Below are positions 14,259-22,673 of a stretch of DNA of 36,279 nucleotides, piece after piece (the first letter of the stretch is position 1; each line of letters begins with the position of its first letter). The stretch covers positions 1 to 36,279 of the forward strand of contig JAJZWQ010000007.1 in the NCBI GenBank assembly GCA_021846605.1, written 5' to 3'. The notes beneath the pieces are model-generated. The model saw only the letters and a list, made by a program, of their open reading frames with translations, was not told where the DNA came from and ran no database searches. Origin of the DNA: Bacillota bacterium. Its GTDB lineage: Bacteria > Bacillota_E > RBS10-35 > JAJYVN01. The translations under genes and the position numbers were made by a program.

Positions 14259-15863
14259 GTGACGCCCGGGAACCCGGCCCGCCCTGAGCCCACCCGTACC
14301 GCGCGGTTCCTCGGGCGGGCGGCGCTAGTGGTCGCCGCGGCGACCATGGCGAGCAAGATCCTGGGGCTCCTGCGGGAAAGCGTGCTGGCGGCCCGGTTTG
14401 GGGCGACGAACCTCACCGACGCCTACAACTTCGCGGCCCTGCTCCCGCTGGTGCTCTTCGCCGCTGTCGGCGTGGCGATCACCAACGTGTTCATTCCCCT
14501 GTTCTCCGGCATCCTGTCCCAGTCCGACCAGCGCGAGGCCGAGCGCTTCGCCGCCAACGTCAACGGGGCCGTGACCGTGGCCGGACTGATCCTGGTCGGC
14601 ATCCTGGAGGTGACGGCCGGTCCCGTGGTACGGGTGCTCCTGCCGTCCAGGCCGGCGGAGTTTCAGCACCAGTGCGCGCAGTTGGTGCGGATCAGTGCCC
14701 CCATCATCCTCTTCTACGCCTGGTCGGCGATCGTCGGGGGCGTGCTCAACGTGCGCGGCTTCTTCGGGCCGAATGCCGCCATGGGCATTCCACAGAACCT
14801 GACCATCATTGCCGCCATCCTGGTGGGCAGCCTGGGGGGACGCCAGGACATCACCCTGGTCGCCTGGGGCAGCCTGGCCGGCACCTTCACGACGTACCTC
14901 ATCCAGTTGCCCGCCCTCCGCCATTCCCGCTTCCGGGTGGGCTGGCGGCTGGACCTGCGCGACCCCATGCTGCACCGCATGGCCCGCCTCGTGGGACCGG
15001 CCGCGCTGACGGCCTTTGCCCAGCAGATCGGCAGCCTGGTCGTCTCCGTCCTGGCGGCGCGCATTGCCCAGGGCAGCATCACCGACTTCACGTACGCCAG
15101 CCGCCTGCAATTGCTCACCTATTCGATCCTCGGGATGTCCATCGCCACCGTCGTCTACCCCCGGCTGGCGTCGGTGGCGGCCGGCCGGGACATGCGGGAC
15201 TTCCGGCGCACCTTCGCGCGGGGGTTGGGCATGGTGAGCGCGGTCACCGTGCCCCTGGCGATCGGCCTGTGCCTGTTACGCGTGGCGGCCATCGGCGCGG
15301 TGTACCAGCACGGGTCGTTCACGGCCGCCGACACCGCGGCCACGGCCGGGCCCCTGGCCTTTCTGTCCCTGGGGACCGTGGCCTACGCCTGGCAGGACTA
15401 CACGAACCGCGCCTTCTACGCGCTGCAGGACACCCGGACGCCGATGCGCGCCGCGCTGATCGGCACGGCCGTCGGGATCGCGCTGGCCCTGGTCCTCTAC
15501 CGGGCGGCGGGCCTGGCCGGTCTCGGACTGGCCATGGGCCTGGGCTGGTCCTCGGCGGCCGCCTTCCTGGTGTGGCGCTTGCGCCACCGGCTGGGCCTTC
15601 TGGGTGGGAGGCGGATCGGGGCCTCGGCGGTGCGCCTGGTAGTGGCGGCCGTGGTGGCGTTCGTGCCGGCGGCCTGGGCGGTCAGTCCCCTCGGCGCGGC
15701 GTTGGGCGGCGGGGTGGTAACGCGGGCCCTCGCCTTTGTGGCCTGCGGCCTCGGCGGCGTGGCGATCTATGCCGCGTGCGGCCTGCTGCTGCGGGTCCCG
15801 GAGATCGGGGAGGGGATGGAATTGGCCCGCGGGGTCTGGCAGCGCTTTCGGCACGCCGTGTAG
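14259..15863 (+). CDS. murJ: Lipid II flippase MurJ
   Basis: MurJ moves undecaprenyl-linked peptidoglycan precursor across the membrane. The 534-residue protein has about 14 hydrophobic helices and family segments near the start: ATMASKILGLLRESVLAARFG, TDAYNFAALLPLVLF, and later AAMGIPQNLTI, GPAALTAFAQQIG, YASRLQLLTYSILGMSIATVVYPRLA and FYALQDTRTPMR. GTG 14259 is chosen because GGAGG ends 8 bases before it and the helix-rich sequence starts shortly after. The stop codon TAG lies inside the target duplication of MITE copy 2, which leaves the C-terminus (RFRHAV) intact. Confidence 0.94.
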   Translation: MTPGNPARPEPTRTARFLGRAALVVAAATMASKILGLLRESVLAARFGATNLTDAYNFAALLPLVLFAAVGVAITNVFIPLFSGILSQSDQREAERFAANVNGAVTVAGLILVGILEVTAGPVVRVLLPSRPAEFQHQCAQLVRISAPIILFYAWSAIVGGVLNVRGFFGPNAAMGIPQNLTIIAAILVGSLGGRQDITLVAWGSLAGTFTTYLIQLPALRHSRFRVGWRLDLRDPMLHRMARLVGPAALTAFAQQIGSLVVSVLAARIAQGSITDFTYASRLQLLTYSILGMSIATVVYPRLASVAAGRDMRDFRRTFARGLGMVSAVTVPLAIGLCLLRVAAIGAVYQHGSFTAADTAATAGPLAFLSLGTVAYAWQDYTNRAFYALQDTRTPMRAALIGTAVGIALALVLYRAAGLAGLGLAMGLGWSSAAAFLVWRLRHRLGLLGGRRIGASAVRLVVAAVVAFVPAAWAVSPLGAALGGGVVTRALAFVACGLGGVAIYAACGLLLRVPEIGEGMELARGVWQRFRHAV

Positions 15864-15866
15864 ACC

Positions 15867-16026
15867 CAATACCGCTTAGTTTGGCGTTGCCGAGCGGCCG
15901 CTGCGAAAGGCCGTCGCTCGGTGGGAGGGCTGCCGAGGGGTTCAGCGGCAAGGCCTTTGGGCCGGTGATGGCGACCTTCCACCGCGCCGCCGGAGACCGC
16001 GGTGGCGCCTTATCTAAACGGTATTG
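15867..16026. mobile_element. MITE copy 2 (160 bp, non-coding)
   Basis: Ends CAATACCGCTTAG and, from the right, CAATACCGTTTAG (12 of 13 match). Flanked by an exact 10-bp duplication CGTGTAGACC (15857-15866 and 16027-16036) that includes the murJ stop codon. About 97% identical to copy 1; differences include one extra T (GGGGTTCAG against GGGGTCAG). The right TIR is closer to the left one than in copy 1, so this copy may be the less decayed of the two. It also may act as spacer or terminator between murJ and the next gene, but no U-tract is seen. Confidence 0.88.
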
Positions 16027-16127
16027 CGTGTAGACCCCTGGGCCCCTCCCTCCCGGCGCCGCGTCGACCGCGGGCCGGCATGCCGCACGCTCGGCCGGCA
16101 TAGCGGGGGAGCGACGGGGGCGAGGGC

Positions 16128-16988
16128 GTGGTAGACCTGGGCCGGCCCCGGCGCGTCCGCTGGGCAGTCGCGGTGTGTGCCCTGGTGTTGGCCGTCGGGC
16201 TCAGTTGGTGGCTGTACCTGCCGGTGCGGGGGGCGGGGCGGCAATCCTGGGCGGTCCGCCGGTACATCGTCGCCGGCGTGCCCCTGTTCCTGCCCCCGTT
16301 CGGCGCGCCCCGCAGCGGGGGCGGATGGGTGGGCCTGGACGTGGAATTGGCCCGCCAGGTGGCGCAGGCGGCCCTGGGGAACCCCGGACGGGTGCACGTC
16401 CTGCCGCTCGAGCCCGGTCAACGCGTGTGGGCGGTGCGCACCGGGGCGGCGGACATCGTGATGGCCGGCTATAGCGCCGGCGACCCCGCGGCCGCCCCGG
16501 TCGGCGTCCGGCTGATCGGGCCCTACCTGACGGCCCCCCTGGCCCTTCTGGTCCGCCGCGGAGACCCCGTCCGGGCCTGGTCCCAGTTGGACGGACGGGA
16601 GGTGGGCGTGCTGAGCGGCCGGACAGCCCTGCGGCGTGCCGCAGGGCCGTCGGCCAGCTACACTGTGGAGGAGACAGAGGTCCCGGGCGCGGCGGCCCGG
16701 GGCTTGGCTCTGGGCCGCCTGCGGGCGCTGGTCGGTCCCCTACCGGTCCTCCAGGCCCTGTCGGGGTACGACCCGGCCCTGGCCGTGCAGCAGGAGCCGT
16801 TGTTGGGCAGCGAACGCTACTGGGTCATGGTGCCCGGCACCGCCGCCGCCCTGGTGCCGGCCGTGGAGAAGGGGATTGCCGCTCTCCCCCAGGGGGCCGC
16901 CCTGCAGCGTTTGCTGACCCAGTGGGCCAACGCGGTGGCCCTGCCGGCGCCCCGGCCGCTTTTGACGCTGTATCTGGCACCAGCGTAA
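16128..16988 (+). CDS. Membrane-anchored family-3 solute-binding protein
   Basis: The 286-residue product has a basic start, one hydrophobic helix (about 12-31) and an extracellular domain with the SBP_bac_3 pattern: YIVAGVPLFLPPFGAPR...GGWVGLDVELARQVAQAAL, WAVRTGAADIVMAGYS, GPYLTAPLALLVRRGDP, QLDGREVGVLSGRTA. Family members deliver polar amino acids to ABC importers or act as sensors. No ABC permease or ATPase is nearby, so the partner is unknown. There is no lipobox cysteine, so an uncleaved anchor is likely. GTG 16128 follows GGGGCGAGGG, a mediocre site. Confidence 0.75.
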   Translation: MVDLGRPRRVRWAVAVCALVLAVGLSWWLYLPVRGAGRQSWAVRRYIVAGVPLFLPPFGAPRSGGGWVGLDVELARQVAQAALGNPGRVHVLPLEPGQRVWAVRTGAADIVMAGYSAGDPAAAPVGVRLIGPYLTAPLALLVRRGDPVRAWSQLDGREVGVLSGRTALRRAAGPSASYTVEETEVPGAAARGLALGRLRALVGPLPVLQALSGYDPALAVQQEPLLGSERYWVMVPGTAAALVPAVEKGIAALPQGAALQRLLTQWANAVALPAPRPLLTLYLAPA

Positions 16989-16991
16989 AAT
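16962..16991 (+). promoter_or_regulatory. Promoter of mdh-sucCD
   Basis: -35 TTGACG (16962-16967), 18-base spacer, -10 TAAAAT (16986-16991). The -10 box includes the stop codon TAA of the upstream gene. GGGAGG before ATG 17026 completes the leader of about 28 bases. Confidence 0.65.
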
Positions 16992-17025
16992 ACCTGACGC
17001 TGGGCAGACTGGCGGGAGGTGCGCG

Positions 17026-17964
17026 ATGGCCCGTCGGCACAAGGTGACGATCATCGGTGCGGGGATGACCGGTGCCACGGCGGCGCACTGGTGCGCCGCG
17101 GCGGAACTCGGCGACATCGTGCTCTACGATGTCGTGGATGGACTCCCCCAGGGCAAGGCCCTGGACCTGTTGGAGGCGACGCCGCTGGCGGGGGTGGACG
17201 CCCGCGTGCTGGGGACGGCGCGCTGGGAGGACACCGCGGGTTCGGACGTGGTGGTGATCACGGCGGGAAGCCCGCGCAAGCCGGGGATGAGCCGCCGGGA
17301 CCTTTTGGCCGTCAACTGCCGTGTGGTCGCGGATGTCGCGCGGCAGGCGTTGGCGGTCTCGCCCGAGGCGGTCTGCATCGTGCTGACCAATCCGGTGGAC
17401 GCCATGGCCTATGTGGCCTTGCGGGCCAGCGGACTGCCTCCGGCCCGCGTCGTGGGGCAGGCCGGCATCCTGGACACCACGCGCTTCCGCGCCTTCATCG
17501 CGCAGGAGTTGAACGTGTCGGTGCGCGACGTGCGCGCGCTGGTGCTCGGCGGCCACGGGGACAGCATGCTGCCCATGGTGCGCCTGGCGCAGGTGGGCGG
17601 CGTGCCGCTGACCGAACTGGTCGACGCGGCCACGATCGAACGGCTGGTGGAGCGGACGCGGAACGGCGGCGCCGAGATCGTCGGTCTGCTCAAGACGGGA
17701 AGCGCCTTCTACGCCCCCGGGGCAGCCCTCTGCGAGATGGTGGCCGCGGTGCTGCGCGACCAGGGTCGGGTGCTGCCGACCCCCGCCTACCTGCAAGGGG
17801 AGTACGGGCTCGACGGGCTCTACACCGGGGTGCCGGTCATTCTCGGGGCCGGCGGGGTGCGCCGCATCCTCGAAGTCCCCCTGTCCGCCGACGAACGGGA
17901 GGCCTTCCTCCGCTCGGCCGCCGAGGTGCGCGCGGCGATGGCGGAACTGCCGGCAGACTTCTGA
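17026..17964 (+). CDS. mdh: Malate dehydrogenase (LDH-like type)
   Basis: NAD-dependent interconversion of malate and oxaloacetate. The 312-residue protein has the Rossmann motif GAGMTG, acidic YDVVD that favours NAD, the substrate-loop RKPGMSRRDLL with the malate-specific arginine, NPVDAM, and the catalytic-histidine block GGHGDSMLPM. Length suits the tetrameric, lactate-dehydrogenase-like class common in Bacillota. ATG 17026 has GGGAGG 7 bases upstream. It heads an operon with sucC and sucD (24 bases to sucC), grouping TCA-cycle steps. Confidence 0.95.
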   Translation: MARRHKVTIIGAGMTGATAAHWCAAAELGDIVLYDVVDGLPQGKALDLLEATPLAGVDARVLGTARWEDTAGSDVVVITAGSPRKPGMSRRDLLAVNCRVVADVARQALAVSPEAVCIVLTNPVDAMAYVALRASGLPPARVVGQAGILDTTRFRAFIAQELNVSVRDVRALVLGGHGDSMLPMVRLAQVGGVPLTELVDAATIERLVERTRNGGAEIVGLLKTGSAFYAPGAALCEMVAAVLRDQGRVLPTPAYLQGEYGLDGLYTGVPVILGAGGVRRILEVPLSADEREAFLRSAAEVRAAMAELPADF

Positions 17965-17988
17965 CGCCCCAGGAGAGGCGGCGATCCG

Positions 17989-19140
17989 GTGAAACTCCTC
18001 GAATGCATGGCCAAGGACGTGCTGGCGGCCGCTGGCGTGGACGTGCCCCAGGGCAGGCGCTGCACGACCCCGGCGGAGGCCGGCGAGGTGGCTCGGGCGC
18101 TTGGTCCGGTCGCGGTGAAGGCGCAGGTGCTGGTGGGCGGGCGCGGCCGCGCCGGCGGGATCCGGCTGGCGGACACGCCGGGGGAGGCGGTCGCCCACGC
18201 CGAGGCCATCCTGGGGATGGAGATCAAAGGCGAACGCGTGCACGAGGTCCTCTGCGAGCAGCGCCTGCGCATCGATCGGGAGTTGTATCTGGCACTGGCG
18301 GTGGACACGTCGGCGCGGCGGCCCGTCCTCATCGCGTCGGCGAAGGGCGGCATGGCGATCGAGGAGGTGGCGGACAAGGACATCGTGCGCCGCCACCTGG
18401 ATGTCGCCTGGGGCCTGTTGCCCTACCAGGCGCGGCAGGTCGCCACGCGCCTGGGATTGCGCCCGCCGCTGGCCGCCCACTTCTGCGACGTGGCCAGCCG
18501 CCTCTATCACGTCTTTCGCGCGCGTGATGCCGAACTGGTGGAGTGCAACCCCCTGGCCGTCGTCGACGGGCGGCTGATGGCGGCCGACGCCCGGCTGAAC
18601 CTGGACGACGATGCCCTCTGGCGGCAGAGGGACCTCCCGCGCACCGACGAGTCGACGCCGCTGGAGGCCCGGGTGCGGGCCCTGGGGCTGGCCTTCGTGC
18701 AGTTGGACGGTGACATCGCGGTCATGGCCAACGGGGCGGGCATCACGATGGCCACGATCGACGCCCTGCAGCGGTTCGGCGGGCGGCCGATGAACTTCCT
18801 GGACGCGGGGGGCGGCGCGGCGACCGGCCCGACGGCGGAGGCGCTGGACATCCTTTTGTCCACCGGCCCGCGGGCCGCGTTGGTCAACATCTTCGGCGGC
18901 ATCACCCGCTGCGACGAGGTGGCGCGCGCCATCCTGCAGGTCCGGGAGCGGCGGGGGAACGGGACGCCCCTGGTGGTGCGGCTGGTGGGTACCAACGAGG
19001 CCGAGGGCACCGACCTCCTGCGGCAGGGGGGCATCTCGGCGTTCACTTCCATGCAGGAGGCCGCCGAGCGCGTCGTCGCGCTGGCGGGCGAAGGGCTGGC
19101 GGACGGGAAGGAGGGGCGGCATGGCCATCCTGATCGATGA
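17989..19140 (+). CDS. sucC: Succinyl-CoA synthetase beta subunit (ATP-grasp)
   Basis: Beta chain of the ADP/GDP-forming succinate-CoA ligase. The 383-residue protein shows an ATP-grasp domain (KAQVLVGGRGRAGGIRLA, IASAKGGMAIEEVA, ELVECNPLAVVDGRLMAADARLNLDDDALWRQ) and the C-terminal ligase domain (NGAGITMATIDAL, NFLDAGGGA, NIFGGITRCDEVA). GTG 17989 follows AGGAGAGG. The C-terminus overlaps the sucD start by 20 bases, indicating coupled translation. A malate-CoA ligase of the same fold is possible, but order mdh-sucC-sucD makes succinate more likely. Confidence 0.92.
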   Translation: MKLLECMAKDVLAAAGVDVPQGRRCTTPAEAGEVARALGPVAVKAQVLVGGRGRAGGIRLADTPGEAVAHAEAILGMEIKGERVHEVLCEQRLRIDRELYLALAVDTSARRPVLIASAKGGMAIEEVADKDIVRRHLDVAWGLLPYQARQVATRLGLRPPLAAHFCDVASRLYHVFRARDAELVECNPLAVVDGRLMAADARLNLDDDALWRQRDLPRTDESTPLEARVRALGLAFVQLDGDIAVMANGAGITMATIDALQRFGGRPMNFLDAGGGAATGPTAEALDILLSTGPRAALVNIFGGITRCDEVARAILQVRERRGNGTPLVVRLVGTNEAEGTDLLRQGGISAFTSMQEAAERVVALAGEGLADGKEGRHGHPDR

Positions 19141-20005
19141 ACGCACCAAGATCCTGGTCGCCGGCATCACCGGCAGGCAGGGCGCCTTTCACACCCAACA
19201 GATGCTTGAATTCGGCACGCGGGTGGTGGCCGGGGTCTCGCCCGGGCACGGTGGCGAAGAGGTCCGCGGCGTGCCCGTCTACGAGACGGTGGAGGCCGCG
19301 GTGGACAAGCATGGGGCGACGGCGGCCGTGTTGTTCGTTCCCGCGCCTGGAGTGCGGGACGCGGCCTTCGAGGCCATCAGCGCCGGACTCTCGCCCGTGG
19401 TGATCATCGCCGAGCACGTACCCCTGCAGGACGCCATGGCCGTGGTTGACTATGCCGCCCAGCGGGGCACGGCGATCATCGGGCCCAACACGTACGGCAT
19501 CTGCGCGCCGGCGGGACGCTGCAAGATGGGCATTCCGCCCGGGCGCATCTTCTCGCCGGGCGCGGTGGGCGTCGTGGCGCGCTCGGGCACGCTCTCGTAC
19601 GAGATCGTGGCGGCGCTGACGGCCGCGGGCCTGGGCCAGAGCACCGTGCTGGGGCTGGGCGGCGACCGTGTGGTGGGGATGAGCTTCGTCGAGGTGCTCA
19701 AGCGCTTCGGCAAGGACCAGGCCACCCGCGCGGTGGTCATGGTGGGGGAGATCGGTGGTACCGCCGAGGAAGAGGCCAGCGAGTTCATCAAGGGGTACGA
19801 CAAGCCGGTGGTCGCCTACATCGCCGGTGCCGGCGCCCCCGCGGGCAAGCGCATGGGGCACGCGGGCGCGATCATCGAGCGCGGGCGGGGTACGTTCGCG
19901 AGCAAGGTGCAGGCGCTGACCGGGGCCGGCGTGCGGGTGGCCGCCATGCCCTGGGAGGTGCCGGGGCTTGTGCAGGCGGCCTTGGCGGCGCAGCCCGCGG
20001 ACTGA
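19121..20005 (+). CDS. sucD: Succinyl-CoA synthetase alpha subunit, atypical CoA-site motif
   Basis: Alpha chain, binding CoA and carrying the transient phosphohistidine. The 294-residue protein has ITGRQGAFHTQQML, the phospho-His block GKRMGHAGAI (H247), SGTLSYE and GEIGGTAEEEA. The strongly conserved GPNCPG segment is here GPNTYG (121-126): the conserved Cys is Thr124 and the Pro is Tyr. Fold and partner are unaffected, but CoA contact or acid specificity may differ. ATG 19121 lies inside sucC after GGAGGGGCGGC. Confidence 0.93.
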   Translation: MAILIDERTKILVAGITGRQGAFHTQQMLEFGTRVVAGVSPGHGGEEVRGVPVYETVEAAVDKHGATAAVLFVPAPGVRDAAFEAISAGLSPVVIIAEHVPLQDAMAVVDYAAQRGTAIIGPNTYGICAPAGRCKMGIPPGRIFSPGAVGVVARSGTLSYEIVAALTAAGLGQSTVLGLGGDRVVGMSFVEVLKRFGKDQATRAVVMVGEIGGTAEEEASEFIKGYDKPVVAYIAGAGAPAGKRMGHAGAIIERGRGTFASKVQALTGAGVRVAAMPWEVPGLVQAALAAQPAD

Positions 20006-20515
20006 CGGCGGGGGCGGGTCCGGTGGAGGACGGCGCGACGGCCCCCCGTCCATGTCGCCGGCTTGCTCCGTGGGACCCCTCCCCTGGGTGTCGGCGCGGT
20101 CCCGTGCTGTTCCTCCCGTGGGGCTCGAGCCGTGCAGCCGCTGTGCGTCCGGGGGCACGCGGCTGCGGCCTGCATTGGACCCCCTTGGACCGAGCGTTCT
20201 TCTCTCGCCGCGACACCGACCCCGCTGTCGGGGGCTGGAGGCCGTGGCGTCCGTCCTGCGCGCCCGTGCGTGTTCGAGCCCGTGGTGGTGCGGGGTGGCG
20301 ACGCCCACGCGCTGTCTGGGCCCGTCTTCGTGGGCGTTGTGGCCGTCCTGGGAAGCGGCATGTCTGCGGGTGCCCGTTGGCTGTTGCGGGTGCCCGAACT
20401 CCACACCATCGTGCACACCCGCGGGCGCCCGCGCGCGCCCGCATCCGCCCCAGCCGTATGCCGCGCGGCCTGGCGGTCGCGGCCGGGGGGGTGGCGGGAT
20501 GTGTTGCACCCCACG
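20006..20515. other. 510-base gap without a recognised gene
   Basis: GC-rich sequence between sucD and the two-component pair. A 153-codon frame (20063-20524, plus) is open and includes a hydrophobic stretch (GPVFVGVVAVLGSGMSAGARW), but it has no ribosome site, no family resemblance, and competes with open frames on the other strand. It may be a decayed gene or plain spacer. I see no tRNA or terminator with a U-tract. Confidence 0.5.
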
Positions 20516-20543
20516 TTCCAATAGTCACGCGATATGGTATACA
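20516..20543 (+). promoter_or_regulatory. Promoter of the histidine kinase/response regulator operon
   Basis: Extended -10 TGgTATACA (hexamer 20538-20543) with a weak -35 TTCCAA (20516-20521), spacing 16. Leader to the GTG start is about 50 bases. The local sequence is markedly AT-richer than its surroundings. Confidence 0.55.
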
Positions 20544-20600
20544 GTGTGCCTGGGCATGGGCAGACCCTGGAGGGTTACCCCCGCGTCAGGAGGACGGCGA

Positions 20601-21959
20601 GTGGACCGCTTCGAGTTCCGGCGGCTTAAATGGTGGACGTTCGGAGCCGGTGTGGCCGCACTCGGCGGGTTGGAACTCACCCTGGTGCGGGTGCCGGGGG
20701 CGCATTCGTCGGTCCTCCTGCTGGCTATGCGCGCGCTGATGCTGGTGTTGGGCGTCCTTATCTTCAACGAGTATGTCTTTGGCGTGATCGGCCGCGCACA
20801 GACGGCGCGTGACCGGGAGCGAGAGCGGTGGCAGGCCCTCCGCCAGATCAGCGAGGTTTCGCTCCTGCCGGCCCAGCCGGGGAACCTCCCGCAAAGCCTG
20901 GAGATCGTCCGCGGGGCCTGCGGGGCGGCGGTGGTGGGTTGGCTGGAGCCGCGGGAGGGAGAGGGTCTGGCCTGCCGGGCCCAGGTCGGTCCCTGGCGCG
21001 GCGGGGCGGACCAGACGGGACGGTGCGGCCAGGCCTTGGCCGCGCGTGCCCTGTGCAGCGGGGGCACCGTCGTGCTGGAGGAGCCGGTCGGTGCCGCCGC
21101 GCACGATCCGGAGACCCACGCCCTGTTGGGCACCCAGGGGCTGGGGACCGCCGTCGCCATATGCGGCGGCTTCCAGGGCCGCCGCGAGGGGGTTCTGCTG
21201 GTCGGCTGGCGGACTCCGCATCCGCCGTCAGCCGCGGATCTGGCGTTCCTGGAGGGCGCGGCCGGCCAACTGGCCGTGTCCGTGGCGAACCTGCAATTGT
21301 ACCAGGAGACCCGGCGGCTGACCGCGCTCGAAGAGCGGGCGCGCCTGGCCCGGGACATGCACGACGGGCTGGCGCAGGCGCTGACGTACCTGAAGTTGAA
21401 GGCGGAGGCCGCGTTGACCCCCCGGCTCGGCGGGCGGCCGGATCCCCAGCGGATGGAGGCCGCGCTGGCGGTGGTGCGGCAGGGTACCATCGATGCCCTG
21501 GGCGAGGTGCGGGAGACGATCATGGACCTGCGGGCACCCGCGGGGCCGTTCACGCCCCACCTGGATCACTACCTGCGCTCGTGGAGCCAGATGACGGACA
21601 TCGAGTCTGACCTCCTGCTGCCCGACGGTCCGGTGAGCCTGGAGGGGGACTTGGCCGTGCACGTGCTGCGCGTGGTCCAGGAGGCCCTGGCCAATGTGCG
21701 CAAGCATGCCAACGCCCGCCACGTGTGGGTGCAGATCACGCACGGGCCCTGGGGGCTGTGCGCCAGCGTGGCCGACGACGGCCGCGGCTTCGATCCCGCG
21801 CTGGCCGCCCGACCCGGTCACTACGGGCTCGGCATCCTCCAGGAGCGGGCGGTCGCCCTGGGCGGCTCGGTCTCCGTCCGTCCACGCAGCGGCGGGGGCA
21901 CCGAGGTCGTGCTGGAGTTGCTTACCCCCGCGTTGGTCCGGAACCAGGACGTTTCGTGA
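20601..21959 (+). CDS. NarL-family sensor histidine kinase (GAF-HisKA_3)
   Basis: The 452-residue protein has two N-terminal helices (about 12-30 and 37-63), a GAF-like region (about 80-235), a HisKA_3 dimerisation domain with phospho-acceptor H254 (ARDMHDGLAQALT), and an ATPase domain with an N-box (VVQEALANVRKHANA), G1 DDGRGFD and G2 HYGLGILQERA. It resembles the NarX/DesK/LiaS group. GTG 20601 follows AGGAGG. It is the first gene of a pair; the regulator starts 27 bases after its stop. The signal is unknown; the short helices with almost no outer loop suggest membrane or intracellular sensing. Confidence 0.9.
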   Translation: MDRFEFRRLKWWTFGAGVAALGGLELTLVRVPGAHSSVLLLAMRALMLVLGVLIFNEYVFGVIGRAQTARDRERERWQALRQISEVSLLPAQPGNLPQSLEIVRGACGAAVVGWLEPREGEGLACRAQVGPWRGGADQTGRCGQALAARALCSGGTVVLEEPVGAAAHDPETHALLGTQGLGTAVAICGGFQGRREGVLLVGWRTPHPPSAADLAFLEGAAGQLAVSVANLQLYQETRRLTALEERARLARDMHDGLAQALTYLKLKAEAALTPRLGGRPDPQRMEAALAVVRQGTIDALGEVRETIMDLRAPAGPFTPHLDHYLRSWSQMTDIESDLLLPDGPVSLEGDLAVHVLRVVQEALANVRKHANARHVWVQITHGPWGLCASVADDGRGFDPALAARPGHYGLGILQERAVALGGSVSVRPRSGGGTEVVLELLTPALVRNQDVS

Positions 21960-21986
21960 AACGATGTCGCTAGGGAGGCCGCGTTG

Positions 21987-22664
21987 ATGCCGATTCGCGT
22001 GGTGTTGGCCGATGATCATGCCCTCGTTCGGCAGGGGATCCGGGAGTTGCTCTCCGACCAACCGGAGTTCGACGTCGTGGCGGAGGCGGGGACGGGCAAC
22101 GAGGCGGTCCAGGCCGCCCTGGAGACCCATCCGGACGTCGTCGTGATGGACATCCACATGCCGTCGGGGGACGGCCTCTGGGCCACGGCGGAACTGACCC
22201 GGGAGTTGCCGGGGTCCCGCATCCTCATCCTGACCGTGTCCACCGAGGATGAGCACTTGCGGGAGAGCCTGCGGCGGGGTGCCACCGGGTACGTGCTCAA
22301 ATCCAGCCCGTCCGACTCGCTCTTTCAGGCCATCCGCGAGGTGGCCCGGGGCGAGACGACGGTGCCGGGGGCCATGGCCGGCCGGATCCTGGTGAACCTC
22401 GATCCGCCGGAACCGCGCGGGGCCGGCCACGAGGCCGGTCTGTCCGGGCGCGAGGTCGATGTCCTGCGGCTGCTTTCCCATGGGGCCACCAACCGGGAGA
22501 TCGCCGAGTCGTTGGAGATCAGCGAGAACACCGTGAAGGCCCACCTGAAGAGCGTGCTGCGCAAGCTGGGGGTCGGCAACCGCGTGGAGGCGGCCGGCTG
22601 GGCGCTGCGCCACTTGGAGGGCCTGCGGGACGAGACCTTTGACAGGTCCGCCCGCTCTTCCTAA
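21987..22664 (+). CDS. NarL/FixJ-family response regulator
   Basis: The 225-residue protein has a receiver domain with acidic pair D9-D10 (VVLADDHALVRQGI) and phospho-acceptor D55 (VVVMDIHMPSGDG), then a LuxR-type HTH (about 150-210; LSGREVDVLRLLSHGATNREIA, ISENTVKAHLKSVLRKLGV). It is the cognate partner of the kinase before it. ATG 21987 has GGGAGG 8 bases upstream; TTG 21984 is in frame but less likely. The stop codon TAA is part of the next promoter. Confidence 0.94.
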   Translation: MPIRVVLADDHALVRQGIRELLSDQPEFDVVAEAGTGNEAVQAALETHPDVVVMDIHMPSGDGLWATAELTRELPGSRILILTVSTEDEHLRESLRRGATGYVLKSSPSDSLFQAIREVARGETTVPGAMAGRILVNLDPPEPRGAGHEAGLSGREVDVLRLLSHGATNREIAESLEISENTVKAHLKSVLRKLGVGNRVEAAGWALRHLEGLRDETFDRSARSS

Positions 22665-22667
22665 ACT
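22639..22667 (+). promoter_or_regulatory. Sigma-A-type promoter of valS
   Basis: -35 TTGACA (22639-22644), 17-base spacer, -10 TAAACT (22662-22667). The -10 begins with the stop codon of the response regulator. Transcription would start near 22674, just before the T-box. Confidence 0.8.
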
Positions 22668-22673
22668 GGGGGA

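Noticed and set aside
16825..19170. 781-codon minus-strand frame opposite mdh-sucC
   Set aside because: Shadow of two well-supported genes on the plus strand.
20063..20524. 153-codon plus-strand frame
   Set aside because: No ribosome site or family resemblance, and it runs into the kinase promoter; kept only as part of the gap description.
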